In this document: positions 7,598 through 16,476 of the stretch, piece by piece
How positions within the stretch are numbered: position 1 is the first letter of the stretch
How the letters are laid out: each line of letters opens with the position of its first letter
NCBI GenBank assembly: GCA_963617275.1
Contig: CAVENX010000035.1
Location: forward strand, 1 to 64,000
Reading direction: 5' to 3'
Source: Limivicinus sp963617275
Lineage (GTDB): Bacteria > Bacillota > Clostridia > Oscillospirales > Oscillospiraceae
DNA length: 64,000 nt
Made by a program: the position numbers and the translations under genes
Notes under the pieces: generated by a model
What the model was told of the DNA's origin: nothing
Databases searched by the model: none
What the model saw: only the letters and a program-made list of their open reading frames with translations

Positions 7598-8788
7598 ATG
7601 AACGAAAAAAATATTGCAACCGCCGTTCTTCACGGCGTTCATCAGGAAAGCCCTTTCGGAGCGCTTACTCCTCCCATCATTCAGTCCTCGACCTTTGTTT
7701 TTGACAGCAGCGAACAGGGCGCCGCACGTTTTGCAGGCAAGGAAGACGGCTTTATTTACACTCGTCTAGGCAACCCCACCACCGCTATGCTGGAAGAAAA
7801 GATAGCGTTTCTTGAGGGTGCAGAGGCCGGTGCGTGCTTTGCTTCCGGCATGGGCGCAGTTTCCGGTGTGCTTCTCACTCTGCTCGGCAGCGGCGACCAT
7901 CTCATTGCCGATACTACTCTTTACGGCTGTACCCTCTCGCTCATGGCTGAGCATTTAACGAGATTCGGCATAAATGTACAGTTCGAGGATCTTTCCAACC
8001 TTGACAGGCTTCGTGCAGCGTTGAAGCCCGACACCAAGGTTGTGTATTTTGAAACGCCCGCAAACCCCACAATGAAGGTCATTGACATTGAAGCAGTTGC
8101 CAAAACAGCTCATGAGATCGCACCCGAGTGCAAAGTGGTTGTTGACAACACGTTCTGCACCCCCATTATCACAAAGCCTCTTGAGCTTGGCGCCGATGTT
8201 GTTCTGCACAGCGCGACAAAGTATCTCAACGGTCACGGTGACGTAGTTGCGGGTATGTGTGCCGGCGACAAAAAGACAATAAGCGAGATCAAAAAAGCAG
8301 GGCTCAAGGATATAACAGGTTCAGTCATGGATCCGTTTGCCGCATATCTCATACTTCGCGGCATGAAGACTCTGAAGCTTCGTATGGATGCTCACAGCGC
8401 AAACGCACAGAAGGTTGCCGAATATCTTGAGCGGAGCGAACATGTTACCGCAGTTTACTATCCTGGCCTTCCCGGCTGCAAGGGGCACGACATTGCAAAG
8501 AAGCAGATGAAGCAGTTTTCCGGCGTTCTCTCCTTTGAGGTCAAGAGCTATGATCAGGCTGTTGCCATCATGAACAATGTAAAAGTCTGCACTCTGGCTG
8601 TAAGTCTGGGGGATTGCGAAACACTTATCCAGCATCCGGCATCCATGACACATTCGGGATATACCAAGGAAGAACTAATTGCCGCAGGATTCAGCGACAC
8701 GCTTATTCGTCTGTCCGTCGGTCTTGAGGATGCCCAGGATATAATTGACGATCTTGAGCAGGCCATGAATATCGCAGCCAGACTCTGA
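7598..8788 (+). CDS. Methionine gamma-lyase (PLP-dependent)
   Basis: A 396-residue Cys/Met-metabolism PLP enzyme. The PLP lysine is Lys208 in HSATKYLNGHGDV, the phosphate-binding loop is ASGMGAVSGV, and TRLGNPTT and DNTFCTP are conserved. Cys111 in TLYGCTL matches the active-site cysteine that distinguishes methionine gamma-lyases from cystathionine lyases. The reaction splits L-methionine to methanethiol, 2-oxobutyrate and ammonia; related substrates (homocysteine, cysteine conjugates) are possible. I chose ATG 7598 because GGAG lies 9 bases before it; ATG 7583 has no ribosome site. Its place after a dedicated amino-acid importer suggests catabolism of the imported compound rather than biosynthesis. 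Confidence 0.88.
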   Translation: MNEKNIATAVLHGVHQESPFGALTPPIIQSSTFVFDSSEQGAARFAGKEDGFIYTRLGNPTTAMLEEKIAFLEGAEAGACFASGMGAVSGVLLTLLGSGDHLIADTTLYGCTLSLMAEHLTRFGINVQFEDLSNLDRLRAALKPDTKVVYFETPANPTMKVIDIEAVAKTAHEIAPECKVVVDNTFCTPIITKPLELGADVVLHSATKYLNGHGDVVAGMCAGDKKTISEIKKAGLKDITGSVMDPFAAYLILRGMKTLKLRMDAHSANAQKVAEYLERSEHVTAVYYPGLPGCKGHDIAKKQMKQFSGVLSFEVKSYDQAVAIMNNVKVCTLAVSLGDCETLIQHPASMTHSGYTKEELIAAGFSDTLIRLSVGLEDAQDIIDDLEQAMNIAARL

Positions 8789-8808
8789 TTCAAAGAAGAG
8801 GAATGACA

Positions 8809-9795
8809 ATGAAAAAAATAATAAACAGCCCCGAAAAAGTTGTATCTGAAATGCTCTTTGGTATGGAAATTGCCGAGCCTTCTCTCCGGTATCTTCCCGG
8901 CAGCGAAGTTATTGCTCGTCGAAACGTAAACAAAAATAAGGTTGCTATAATATCCGGCGGCGGAAGCGGCCATGAACCTGCTCAGGCGGGCTATGTCGGC
9001 ACCGGTATGCTGGACGCGGCGGTTTCCGGAAACGTTTTTGCTTCTCCCTCCCCCGACCGTATTATCGGTGCGATACATGAAGTAGGCGGAGAAAAGGGCG
9101 TTCTGATGGTTATAATGAACTATTCCGGCGACATCATGAACTTCGGCATGGCGGCGGAGCTTGCCGAAATGGAGGGTTACAAGGTGCTTTCCGTTGTGAC
9201 GAAGGATGACGTCGCCGTACCCGACAGCACTTACTCTACCGGCAGACGCGGCATTGCGGGTACCGTTTTTGTACACAAAATCGCCGGCGCCGCCGCTGAA
9301 GCAGGCAAGAGTCTCGAAGAAGTGCGCGATATCGCTCAGAAAGTTATAGACAACACCCGTTCCATGGGCATGGCAATGACCCCGTGTGTTCTTCCGGGCG
9401 TAGGCAAAGCGGGCTTTGTGCTTGCCGACGACGAGATAGAGATCGGCATGGGTATCCACGGTGAACCCGGCGTGGAGCGCACAAATGTTAAGAGTGCAAA
9501 AGAGCTGGCTGAAATTCTCTGCAAGCGTATTCTCGACGATATGGATTATTCCGGAAGCGAGGCCGCCGTTATCGTCAACGGTCTTGGCGGAACTCCCCTC
9601 ATGGAGCTGTACATCCTTACCGCCGAAATCGATGCATATCTCAAGGCAAACGGGGTCACGCCATATAAGTATATCGTCGGCAACATGATGACGTCTCTTG
9701 AGATGGCGGGATGCTCCGTGTCCCTGCTGAAGCTGGATGACGAGCTGAAGATGTATTTGAACGCAGAGGCGGACGCCCCCGCATGGAAGGAGTAA
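8809..9795 (+). CDS. dhaK: Dihydroxyacetone kinase subunit DhaK-like
   Basis: A 328-residue DhaK-type protein. The phosphate loop region SGGGSGHEPAQAGYVG is present. His217 in GMGIHGEPG corresponds to the histidine that binds dihydroxyacetone covalently through a hemiaminal. ATG 8809 is chosen over 8803 because AGAGG is then 7 bases away. DhaK binds the keto-substrate, and DhaL supplies the nucleotide. In PTS-dependent systems DhaM rephosphorylates DhaL-ADP, but no dhaM is found here. Substrate in this operon may not be dihydroxyacetone; a C3-C4 hydroxyketone is a safer description. Confidence 0.85.
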   Translation: MKKIINSPEKVVSEMLFGMEIAEPSLRYLPGSEVIARRNVNKNKVAIISGGGSGHEPAQAGYVGTGMLDAAVSGNVFASPSPDRIIGAIHEVGGEKGVLMVIMNYSGDIMNFGMAAELAEMEGYKVLSVVTKDDVAVPDSTYSTGRRGIAGTVFVHKIAGAAAEAGKSLEEVRDIAQKVIDNTRSMGMAMTPCVLPGVGKAGFVLADDEIEIGMGIHGEPGVERTNVKSAKELAEILCKRILDDMDYSGSEAAVIVNGLGGTPLMELYILTAEIDAYLKANGVTPYKYIVGNMMTSLEMAGCSVSLLKLDDELKMYLNAEADAPAWKE

Positions 9796-9798
9796 GTC

Positions 9799-10440
9799 AT
9801 GGATAAGGTCAAGCTTACAACAGCGGCATATGTAGACTATTTAAAAGCGGTTACGGAAAAAATAGCATCCGAAAAGGAATATATCTCCGAGCTTGACGCC
9901 GCTACCGGTGACGGCGACCATTGGGCAAATATGAATACCGGCTTTACAAAACTTCTCGAAATCGAAGACGAACTGCGCAGTCTGGACTTTGCCGGACTTT
10001 TCAAAAAGGCTGCAATGACCATTATGAGCGGTGTCGGAGGCTCCTCCGGTATTCTTTACGCAAGCGCATACCTCAAGGCCGCCTCGGTGCTTGCAGGCGT
10101 TGAGACTATGGATGCGGAAATCCTTATGAAAGTGCTTGATGCGGAGCTCCATGGCATTATGCAGCGCGGCAACGGTCAGCCCGGCTTCAAGACAATGATA
10201 GACCCGCTCTATCAAGCTGTCGAAGCGATGAAGAAGGCTCTTCCGGACGGCGACGCCGCCGCAGTGTCTGCCATGAGAGAGGGTGCGCGCCTTGGCATGG
10301 AAGCAACCAGAGATATGGAAGCGGTTCGCGGACGGGCATGCTATCAGGCAAACAAGGGTGTCGGTCATTTGGATCCGGGTGCGGTAACCATGTATTACCA
10401 GCTCGACATGCTTGGCTCAGCAGCGCTGGACACGATCTGA
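9799..10440 (+). CDS. dhaL: Dihydroxyacetone kinase subunit DhaL-like
   Basis: A 213-residue DhaL-type nucleotide-binding subunit, three bases after dhaK. The metal-binding loop reads DAATGDGDHWANMNTGF, with the three aspartates expected to hold two Mg ions under ADP. The usual Gly after GDGDH is Trp here, a small departure that might mark a subfamily. GVGGSSGILYASAYLKAA and RGRACYQANKGVGHLDPGA are also conserved. Last gene of the operon, followed by a clear terminator. Without a neighbouring DhaM, it may use ATP directly, as DhaL domains of ATP-dependent kinases do. Confidence 0.86.
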   Translation: MDKVKLTTAAYVDYLKAVTEKIASEKEYISELDAATGDGDHWANMNTGFTKLLEIEDELRSLDFAGLFKKAAMTIMSGVGGSSGILYASAYLKAASVLAGVETMDAEILMKVLDAELHGIMQRGNGQPGFKTMIDPLYQAVEAMKKALPDGDAAAVSAMREGARLGMEATRDMEAVRGRACYQANKGVGHLDPGAVTMYYQLDMLGSAALDTI

Positions 10441-10494
10441 GACAAGCCAAATAATCGGTAAATAAGGTCTTTGCCCAACTATTGACATTGAACC

Positions 10495-10537
10495 AAAAAA
10501 TCCGGAGACGCCATATTCTCGGCGTCCCCGGATTTTT
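10495..10537 (+). terminator. Bidirectional terminator after dhaL
   Basis: ATCCGG-GACGCC pairs with GGCGTC-CCGGAT across one mismatch, flanked by A6 on the left and T5 on the right. It can end the plus-strand operon and also transcripts from the minus-strand gene to its right. Confidence 0.85.
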
Positions 10538-10540
10538 CAG

Positions 10541-10577
10541 CTTGTCAAAAAAGTCCTTACAGGACCTTTTTGACAAG
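10541..10577. repeat. Inverted repeat, 16-bp arms
   Basis: Arms at 10541-10556 and 10562-10577 begin and end with CTTGTC/GACAAG and pair with one mismatch around a 5-base loop. It sits between two converging genes next to the terminator, so it probably reinforces termination or blocks convergent transcripts. Confidence 0.6.
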
Positions 10578-10597
10578 CGCTTTCGACGGCGGTTTAT

Positions 10598-11431
10598 CTA
10601 TTTCAGCGAATCCGCGCTTGCTTTGAACATTCTTTCCGCATTCTTGAAGGTGTTCGTCATAAGATACGCGTCGATCAGCAGCAGCCATGTTACCCAATTG
10701 CTTGAGCTTGTGAAAAAGAACGGCAGCAGCACTTCAAATACGCACAGTATGAACAGCGTTGACGCGAAAATTTTGTTCTTTTTTACCTGCACGGCAACGG
10801 TAAGGATCACAATAAGGGCGATCTGCACGATGTCCGTCCACATTGATGTGGTCACTGCCGCGACGATTGCAAAAAAGGCCATTACATACACAAAAACGCT
10901 CTGCTTTGCAAGGCAGCTCGTGATGCTCGGCGGGGCTATGGTTCTGATGAAATCGGTAAGGTCTTCACATTCCGACTTGAGACAGTAGTCCGACGGAAGC
11001 AGAAAAGCCGCGTCCACGCCGCCGCGTCGGCTGTACTCCTCGGTTATCGCAACAATATCCTCAAGGACGACAAGCAGGTCCTTTTTCATCGCCTTGAAGC
11101 GCCGGCTGTCATCGGACGGGTCGAGCTCATTTTTATCCAGCTTCGTGACAAAGGCGTCGTTGTTCCAGCTTCTGTCACCGGCGACAGCCCACGCTCTGAG
11201 GATCCACGCCTCCACAATAATAAGCCCGTCCTGAACGTCAACGCTGATAAAGCGCATATTATTGTCCGTGCCCAGAATTTCCGGCATGGAGCTGTCATAG
11301 GCAATGAACAGACGTTTACCGTAGTACGCTTCGGAAAGCTGATATCCGCGGTTGAGAAGGTAGTCTTCTATACACTTCCTGCATCCGTCAACATCCCCGC
11401 TCACGGCGTAGGTTTTATGAAATCTGCCCAT
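10598..11431 (-). CDS. Hypothetical membrane protein, 277 aa
   Basis: Not recognised as a characterised family. Residues 1-120 look soluble, with a mixed alpha/beta pattern (ADYLLNRGYQ-like start, RFISVDVQDGLIIVEAW core) and resemble small membrane-tethered domains of unknown function. A short helical linker follows, and residues ~185-262 form about four hydrophobic segments. A cytoplasmic or external sensor-like head attached to a four-helix membrane anchor is the best structural description. GGAGAGG precedes the ATG. It is downstream of the pyruvate-kinase-like gene but separated from it by a terminator hairpin, so co-transcription is partial at best. Confidence 0.7.
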   Translation of the reverse strand: MGRFHKTYAVSGDVDGCRKCIEDYLLNRGYQLSEAYYGKRLFIAYDSSMPEILGTDNNMRFISVDVQDGLIIVEAWILRAWAVAGDRSWNNDAFVTKLDKNELDPSDDSRRFKAMKKDLLVVLEDIVAITEEYSRRGGVDAAFLLPSDYCLKSECEDLTDFIRTIAPPSITSCLAKQSVFVYVMAFFAIVAAVTTSMWTDIVQIALIVILTVAVQVKKNKIFASTLFILCVFEVLLPFFFTSSSNWVTWLLLIDAYLMTNTFKNAERMFKASADSLK

Positions 11432-11448
11432 AGTCCTCTCCTTAAAAT

Positions 11449-11471
11449 AAGGGGGCCGGTCAAGCCCCCTT
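11449..11471 (-). terminator. Terminator after the pyruvate-kinase-like gene
   Basis: AAGGGGGC pairs perfectly with GCCCCCTT around a 7-base loop, followed on the minus strand by ATTTTAA. It divides the ABC transporter operon from the downstream hypothetical membrane gene. Confidence 0.7.
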
Positions 11472-11476
11472 AGATT

Positions 11477-12457
11477 TTATAACGCTTTCTGCGCTTCTTT
11501 CGCGGTATTTGCAAGGTATTTTATCACTTCCACGGGGTAAAGGCCGACAGCGGTCTCGCCCGTTACCATTACCGCGGAGGAGCCGTCAAGCACGGCATTG
11601 TAAATATCGCTGACCTCGGCGCGTGTCGGCACGGGGTTCTTTTCCATGCTTGCAAGCATCTGCGTAACAGTCAGAAACGGTCTGCCCGCCTTGCGGCATT
11701 TTGCAGCGATCTTCTTCTGCACCCCCGGCAGCTCCCACAGCGGCATGGCATTGCCGAGATCGCCGCGGGCAATGACCACAACGTCGCACTCGGGTATAAG
11801 CTCATCAAGATGCGAAACGCCGTCCATGTTCTCGATCTTCGCAAAAAGCGCGATATCGCCGCAGCCCGCCGCATTGAGAGCGCCGCGCACGGCAGCAAGG
11901 TCGTGCCGGTCGCGTACAAACGGCTGCATGACGCCTGTAACGCCGTACTGCGCGGCAAGGGCGATATTGCTCAGATCCTGTTCGGTCATTGTGGGCGGAT
12001 ATATACTGCTGCCGGGCAGGGCTATGCTCTTGCGGCTTTTAAGCTCTCCGCCGCGAATAACTCTTGCCGACGCGGATCTTCCGTGCCGCCCGATAACTTC
12101 AAGAAGAAGCTTCCCATCGTCAAGAAGAACCTCCTGCCCCTTATTGAGATACGCAAACGCTATCTCCGGAACCGGTATCCCGTCTTCACCAAGGATCGCT
12201 TCCGTTCCGTTTTCAAGGCGCACGGCGCTTTTGAGCACACCCACGCGAAGCTCCGGCCCCTGCATATCAATAAGGAGCTTTGCTTTTATTCCGCAGCGAT
12301 GCGCCGCTTCGTGCAGAACCTCGATCTGAGGTGAGGCCTCTTTTATTGTGACGTGTGAAAGATTGAGTCTCACGCCGGTCATGCCGGCGTGAAACATTTT
12401 TTCAAGGGTGTCGGTATCGGAGCATGAAGGCCCCAAAGTGCCGTAAATATCAATCAT
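11477..12457 (-). CDS. Pyruvate-kinase-like enzyme lacking the C-terminal domain
   Basis: A 326-residue protein clearly of the pyruvate kinase superfamily. Visible are RLNLSH (phosphate/ADP side), LIDMQGPELR, a shortened B domain with LLDDGKLLLEV, FAKIENMDG with the catalytic Lys and metal-binding Glu, VIARGDLG, VTQMLASM and PTRAEVSDIYNAVLDG. Normal pyruvate kinases have ~470 residues with an allosteric C-terminal domain; this one stops after the barrel. The ATG at 12457 has GAGG 7 bases before it and is preferred to 12478. It follows the ATPase gene with almost no gap. It might handle phosphoenolpyruvate or a phosphonate analogue made from the imported substrate; the real substrate is unknown. 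Confidence 0.75.
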   Translation of the reverse strand: MIDIYGTLGPSCSDTDTLEKMFHAGMTGVRLNLSHVTIKEASPQIEVLHEAAHRCGIKAKLLIDMQGPELRVGVLKSAVRLENGTEAILGEDGIPVPEIAFAYLNKGQEVLLDDGKLLLEVIGRHGRSASARVIRGGELKSRKSIALPGSSIYPPTMTEQDLSNIALAAQYGVTGVMQPFVRDRHDLAAVRGALNAAGCGDIALFAKIENMDGVSHLDELIPECDVVVIARGDLGNAMPLWELPGVQKKIAAKCRKAGRPFLTVTQMLASMEKNPVPTRAEVSDIYNAVLDGSSAVMVTGETAVGLYPVEVIKYLANTAKEAQKAL

Positions 12458-12470
12458 TGCGATGCCTCGT

Positions 12471-13574
12471 TTATACAAGCTGACGGCGGTTGCGCTCTGC
12501 CTCGGCGGCCTCGTCCTCTACGGGGTACCACATGACATTGGGGAAGCGGAGGAAGCACTTGTCGCCCTCTGAGAACTCCACCCTGTGCGGCGTCTGAACC
12601 TGAAGGAGATCGTCGCCTACACGCACGTGGTATTCGGTATAGTCGGTGAGGAAAATTCTCTTCTCGACTATGCTCTCGTATCCGGACTCGGTATTTATGT
12701 CTATCTGATTGGGTCTTGTTGCGACAGTCATTTCCCTTTCCGCACCTGCCGGAACCTCAACAGGCAGAACCTGCTGCATGTTTCCCTTGGCATATGCCTT
12801 GCCGTTTTCGACAATGACATTTGTGAAAGTGGACTGGCCGAGGAACTTGTGGACAAAGCGGGAATTGGGCTTATTGTAAAGCTCGGTAGGCGTGCCGATC
12901 TGGACGATCTTACCCATATCCATGACCAGCATTCTTTCGGACAGCGCCATGGCCTCGGACTGATCGTGCGTGACGAAGATTATGGTGAATCCGAACTGCC
13001 GCTGGAGCTTCTTTATCTCAAATCTCATGCTCTCGCGCAGTTTCGGGTCAAGGTTGGAAAGCGGCTCGTCAAGGAGCATTACCTTGGGGTTGGTGACTAT
13101 CGCACGTGCAAGCGCAATACGCTGCTGCTGTCCGCCGGAGAGGTTGCCGGGGTATTCTTTCTCCATGCCGTCAAGGCTGCAATGCTTGAGCGCTTTCATA
13201 ACGCGCTCATTTATCTCGGCTCTGGGAACCTTTCTCACACGCAGCGGGAAAGCGACGTTTTCAAAGATGTTCATATGCGGCCACACCGCAAACGCCTGGA
13301 AAACCATACCGAGATCGCGCTTTTCGGGCGGGATATAGATATTCTTTTCCTTGACGGAGACCTGCTTTCCGCACAGCTCTATCTCACCGGCGGTCAGATC
13401 TTCAAAGCCGGCTATCATTCTGAGCGTTGTCGTCTTGCCGCAGCCGGACGGGCCGAGGAAAGAGAAGCACTCGCCTTCCTTGACGGAAAGATTGAAATCA
13501 TTGACGGCGGTAACCGTGCCCAGCAACTTTGTTGTAAAATCCTTGCGGACATTTCTCAATACTACCTGATCCAT
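12471..13574 (-). CDS. ABC transporter ATPase, Fe3+/2-aminoethylphosphonate class
   Basis: A 367-residue ATPase of the CUT1/ferric-iron type. Walker A GPSGCGKTT, Q-loop FQAFAVWPHMNIFENV, signature LSGGQQQRIALARA, Walker B VMLLDEPLSNLDPKLR and H-loop VTHDQSEAMAL are intact. A C-terminal TOBE-type region of ~120 residues follows. This is the second ATPase of the operon; the two probably form a heterodimer on the double permease. It lies two bases after the permease gene, so all parts are co-translated. Confidence 0.9.
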   Translation of the reverse strand: MDQVVLRNVRKDFTTKLLGTVTAVNDFNLSVKEGECFSFLGPSGCGKTTTLRMIAGFEDLTAGEIELCGKQVSVKEKNIYIPPEKRDLGMVFQAFAVWPHMNIFENVAFPLRVRKVPRAEINERVMKALKHCSLDGMEKEYPGNLSGGQQQRIALARAIVTNPKVMLLDEPLSNLDPKLRESMRFEIKKLQRQFGFTIIFVTHDQSEAMALSERMLVMDMGKIVQIGTPTELYNKPNSRFVHKFLGQSTFTNVIVENGKAYAKGNMQQVLPVEVPAGAEREMTVATRPNQIDINTESGYESIVEKRIFLTDYTEYHVRVGDDLLQVQTPHRVEFSEGDKCFLRFPNVMWYPVEDEAAEAERNRRQLV

Positions 13575-13576
13575 AA

Positions 13577-15298
13577 TTATGCCTTCTTTCTGTCCTTGAG
13601 GACTGCATTGACTATGGTGTTGAGCACAATGATGAGCACTATCGCAATGGCCGCGAGAGCGGAAGCGGTAGTAATATAGCCGTCATTGCGCAGGGAGAAT
13701 ATCGCAACACCAAGGGTGCGGCTGTACGGGCCATAGAGCAGAACGGAGGTCGTCAGCTCTCTCATGGCGGGCAGGAAGATAAGGAAGAAGCCGGAAACCA
13801 TTGCGGGGCGGATAAGAGGAATGGTAACATCCTTCAGCGACTCGAAATGGGACGCGCCGCAGGAGCGGGACGCCTCTTCAAGCGACGGGTGCACCTGCTG
13901 GAGCGAGGCCGACGCGCTCTTCATTGAGAACGACAGATAACGCGCCAGATATGCCACGAGTATTATCCAGATGGTGTTATAAAGGTTGACGCCGAAGCGG
14001 CCTGACCATGTGAGGATAACGCCGATCGCCATGACGATGCCGGGGATAGCATAGGGCAGGAGACTGAGCAGCTCGAGCAGCATACTTCCTCTGGGCTTGA
14101 TCTTGACGATGACATACGCCACCATAACGCCGAGGAACATACAGATTATACCGGCGGAGAAAGCAAGGAAGATAGAATTCTTTATGGAATCCATGACCAT
14201 GGTATTATTAAAGAGAACATCCTTGTAATTGTCAAGAGTAAAGTTCTCAAAGGCAAGGGGCAGACCGTAGGCTTTGAGGAAGCCGACGAGGATTATCATG
14301 GCAAGAGGCATGATAACGATGACAAAAAGGCTGATGTAGGAAACTATCAGCAGGGGCACCTTTGCGCCGCGGAGCTTTATGAGCATGGGGCGGGTCGATT
14401 TTCCCTTGATGATATCGTAGCTTCCCGCACGCAGGATGTACTTCTGAAGAAGAAGCGCAAGCACGACGACAAGTATCAGCAGTATGGACAGGGCAGAGCC
14501 TTCACGGATGCCGTCGAAGCTGCCGGTCGCACGATAGAAGAGCTGATAAATTCTTGTCGGCAGAGTGTAGATATTATTGGAAAAGCCGAGCATGGAGGGT
14601 ACGCCGAAGTGTGCAAGGGACGAAGTGAGTATCAGCAGGGCGCCTGCGGAAATGGCGGGAGTGACAAGGGGGATAGTTATCTTGCGGATAACGTGCCACT
14701 GTCCGGCGCCGGCTATACGGGCGGATTCCTCCAGAGTGGGGTCCATACGCTCAAGCGCGTTGACCACCTGCATATACACGAACGGGAAATAGTAGCAGCA
14801 TTCAACGAAGATAATGCCGCCTATGGAGTTGATATTGAAGAGACTTCTTATACCGAAAGTCTGGAATATCCATTTGTTGATGTAGCCGCGGCGTGAATTG
14901 AGCATAAGATCCCATGCCATTGCACCGAAGAACGGCGGGAACATATAAGGAATGGTGAACATTGCCTTCATGAGTCCCTTGGTGGGGATGTCGCTTCTGC
15001 CGAGCAGCCACGCGAAGAACAGGCCCATAAGCGTACCGATGATCGTTGCACCGGCCGCGACCTTGATGGTGTTCCACATCGCGCCGACGTTATCAACATC
15101 TATAATGACTTTTTTGATCATGGTGAGGTCAAAATGCCCGTCATTAAAGAAGGTGACATAGAAGATCATGACAACGGGAACAAGAACTATGACAAAAAGA
15201 ATGACAAAGCACAGGATAGTAAGGAAGCGGTCAAGACCAAACTTCTTTCCTTCAAGCGCCGCCATGTCCTTATTGCCGGCTTTTGCATATTTACTCAT
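13577..15298 (-). CDS. ABC transporter permease, double-length (FbpB/PhnV class)
   Basis: A 573-residue protein with two repeated permease halves and about 12 membrane segments. Each half carries a BPD-type EAA loop: ESARIAGAGQWHVIRKITIPL in the first and EEASRSCGASHFESLKDVTI in the second. Fused permeases of this layout belong to ferric iron, 2-aminoethylphosphonate and related importers. It overlaps the preceding ATPase gene by 8 bases. The cargo cannot be named from the permease. Confidence 0.9.
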   Translation of the reverse strand: MSKYAKAGNKDMAALEGKKFGLDRFLTILCFVILFVIVLVPVVMIFYVTFFNDGHFDLTMIKKVIIDVDNVGAMWNTIKVAAGATIIGTLMGLFFAWLLGRSDIPTKGLMKAMFTIPYMFPPFFGAMAWDLMLNSRRGYINKWIFQTFGIRSLFNINSIGGIIFVECCYYFPFVYMQVVNALERMDPTLEESARIAGAGQWHVIRKITIPLVTPAISAGALLILTSSLAHFGVPSMLGFSNNIYTLPTRIYQLFYRATGSFDGIREGSALSILLILVVVLALLLQKYILRAGSYDIIKGKSTRPMLIKLRGAKVPLLIVSYISLFVIVIMPLAMIILVGFLKAYGLPLAFENFTLDNYKDVLFNNTMVMDSIKNSIFLAFSAGIICMFLGVMVAYVIVKIKPRGSMLLELLSLLPYAIPGIVMAIGVILTWSGRFGVNLYNTIWIILVAYLARYLSFSMKSASASLQQVHPSLEEASRSCGASHFESLKDVTIPLIRPAMVSGFFLIFLPAMRELTTSVLLYGPYSRTLGVAIFSLRNDGYITTASALAAIAIVLIIVLNTIVNAVLKDRKKA

Positions 15299-16367
15299 TT
15301 ACTGTTCTCTCCTCTCTGGGGTAGAAGCGGGCATTCAGGCAGCGTATGCCGACGGTTTCCCCTTCATCATAGACGCGGTGGCTGAGAGCGTCCAGCGCAT
15401 TGTTTTCGATACGAAGCTCCTGCCCGTTGAAATCGGCAAAATAGTCGTACTGATTACCGAGAAAAGTAACGGACTTGATCTTCACCTTGACGGGGCTGTC
15501 CTCGTCAAAAATAATATCCATGGGACGGACACCCATGTCAAGCTTTTCCCCGTCTTTATGTCCCTCGCATTTGCCGAGAACAAGAGAATTGTCCGTGATA
15601 GCTTCGCCGTTTCTTACAGTGACGGGTATAAAGTTGGAAACACCGATAAACGTAAAGACAAAGCGGTCGGCAGGGCGTCTTATGATATCCTCGTCCACGC
15701 CGAGCTGGCAGATATGGCCGTCGGGAGCCATGACCGCGATCTCGTCGCACAGTCTCAGCGCCGCTTCCTGGTCGTGGGTTATGTATATAATGGTCGTGCC
15801 GATCTCACGCTGTATTTTCTGTATCTCAATGATCATCTCCTCGCGCAGTTTCGCGTCGAGGTTGGTGATAGGCTCGTCAAGTACAATGAGTTTTTCGGAA
15901 GAGACAAGCGCACGGGCGATGGCAACGCGCTGCTGCTGACCGCCTGACAGCTGGGAAGGCAGATGCTTTTCATAGCCTGTCATATGCACCTGCTCAAGGG
16001 CATGGGCGGCGCGCTTGCTGATCTCATCCTTGGGCAGCTTGCGTTTTTTCATCGGGTAGCAGACATTGTCCCAGACGGACATATGCGGCCACACCGCGTA
16101 ATCCTGAAAGACGACGCCGATACGGCGCTCCTCAGGAGCAATATTGACGTGCTTGGATGCGCTGAAAACCAGCTTGTCATCCACATATATTTCGCCCGTC
16201 TCCGGCTTCATAAAGCCGCACAGGGCGCGCATAAGTGTAGTTTTGCCGCAGCCGGACGGCCCGACAATACCCATAATCTCGCTCTCTTTTATTTCAAGAG
16301 AATAGTCGTTCAATACCACCTTGCTGCCGTATTTGCAGGTGATATGTTCAAAACGAACACCGGCCAT
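15291..16367 (-). CDS. ABC transporter ATPase, Fe3+/2-aminoethylphosphonate class
   Basis: A 358-residue ATPase, paralogue of the one at 12471. Walker A GPSGCGKTTLM, Q-loop FQDYAVWPHMSVWDNV, signature LSGGQQQRVAIARA, Walker B IVLDEPITNLDAKLR and H-loop ITHDQEAALRL are present, with a TOBE-like C-terminal part. A perfect AGGAGG ribosome site precedes the ATG. Two separate ATPases for one transporter are less usual in this class, where a homodimer is common, and suggest an asymmetric complex. Confidence 0.9.
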   Translation of the reverse strand: MAGVRFEHITCKYGSKVVLNDYSLEIKESEIMGIVGPSGCGKTTLMRALCGFMKPETGEIYVDDKLVFSASKHVNIAPEERRIGVVFQDYAVWPHMSVWDNVCYPMKKRKLPKDEISKRAAHALEQVHMTGYEKHLPSQLSGGQQQRVAIARALVSSEKLIVLDEPITNLDAKLREEMIIEIQKIQREIGTTIIYITHDQEAALRLCDEIAVMAPDGHICQLGVDEDIIRRPADRFVFTFIGVSNFIPVTVRNGEAITDNSLVLGKCEGHKDGEKLDMGVRPMDIIFDEDSPVKVKIKSVTFLGNQYDYFADFNGQELRIENNALDALSHRVYDEGETVGIRCLNARFYPREERTVNE

Positions 16368-16391
16368 GGATTTCCTCCTCTTAAAAATTAT

Positions 16392-16460
16392 GAGCAGTAA
16401 CGGTGAACATTACTGCTCAATAAATGGCATTTCACGCCGGTGCCGGATAAAGTATCCGGC
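16392..16460 (-). promoter_or_regulatory. Pair of intercistronic hairpins after the binding-protein gene
   Basis: Two perfect stems lie in the 109-base gap: GAGCAGTA/TACTGCTC (16392-16418) and GCCGGATA/TATCCGGC (16442-16460). Neither is followed by a strong T tract on the minus strand. As in the livJ-livH gap, they could keep the binding-protein message abundant and limit read-through into the ATPase and permease genes. Confidence 0.6.
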
Positions 16461-16476
16461 GCCGGTCATCGTATGA

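Noticed and set aside
12585..13679. A 364-residue open frame opposite the ABC ATPase
   Set aside because: Antisense shadow; the minus-strand frame has all ATPase motifs.
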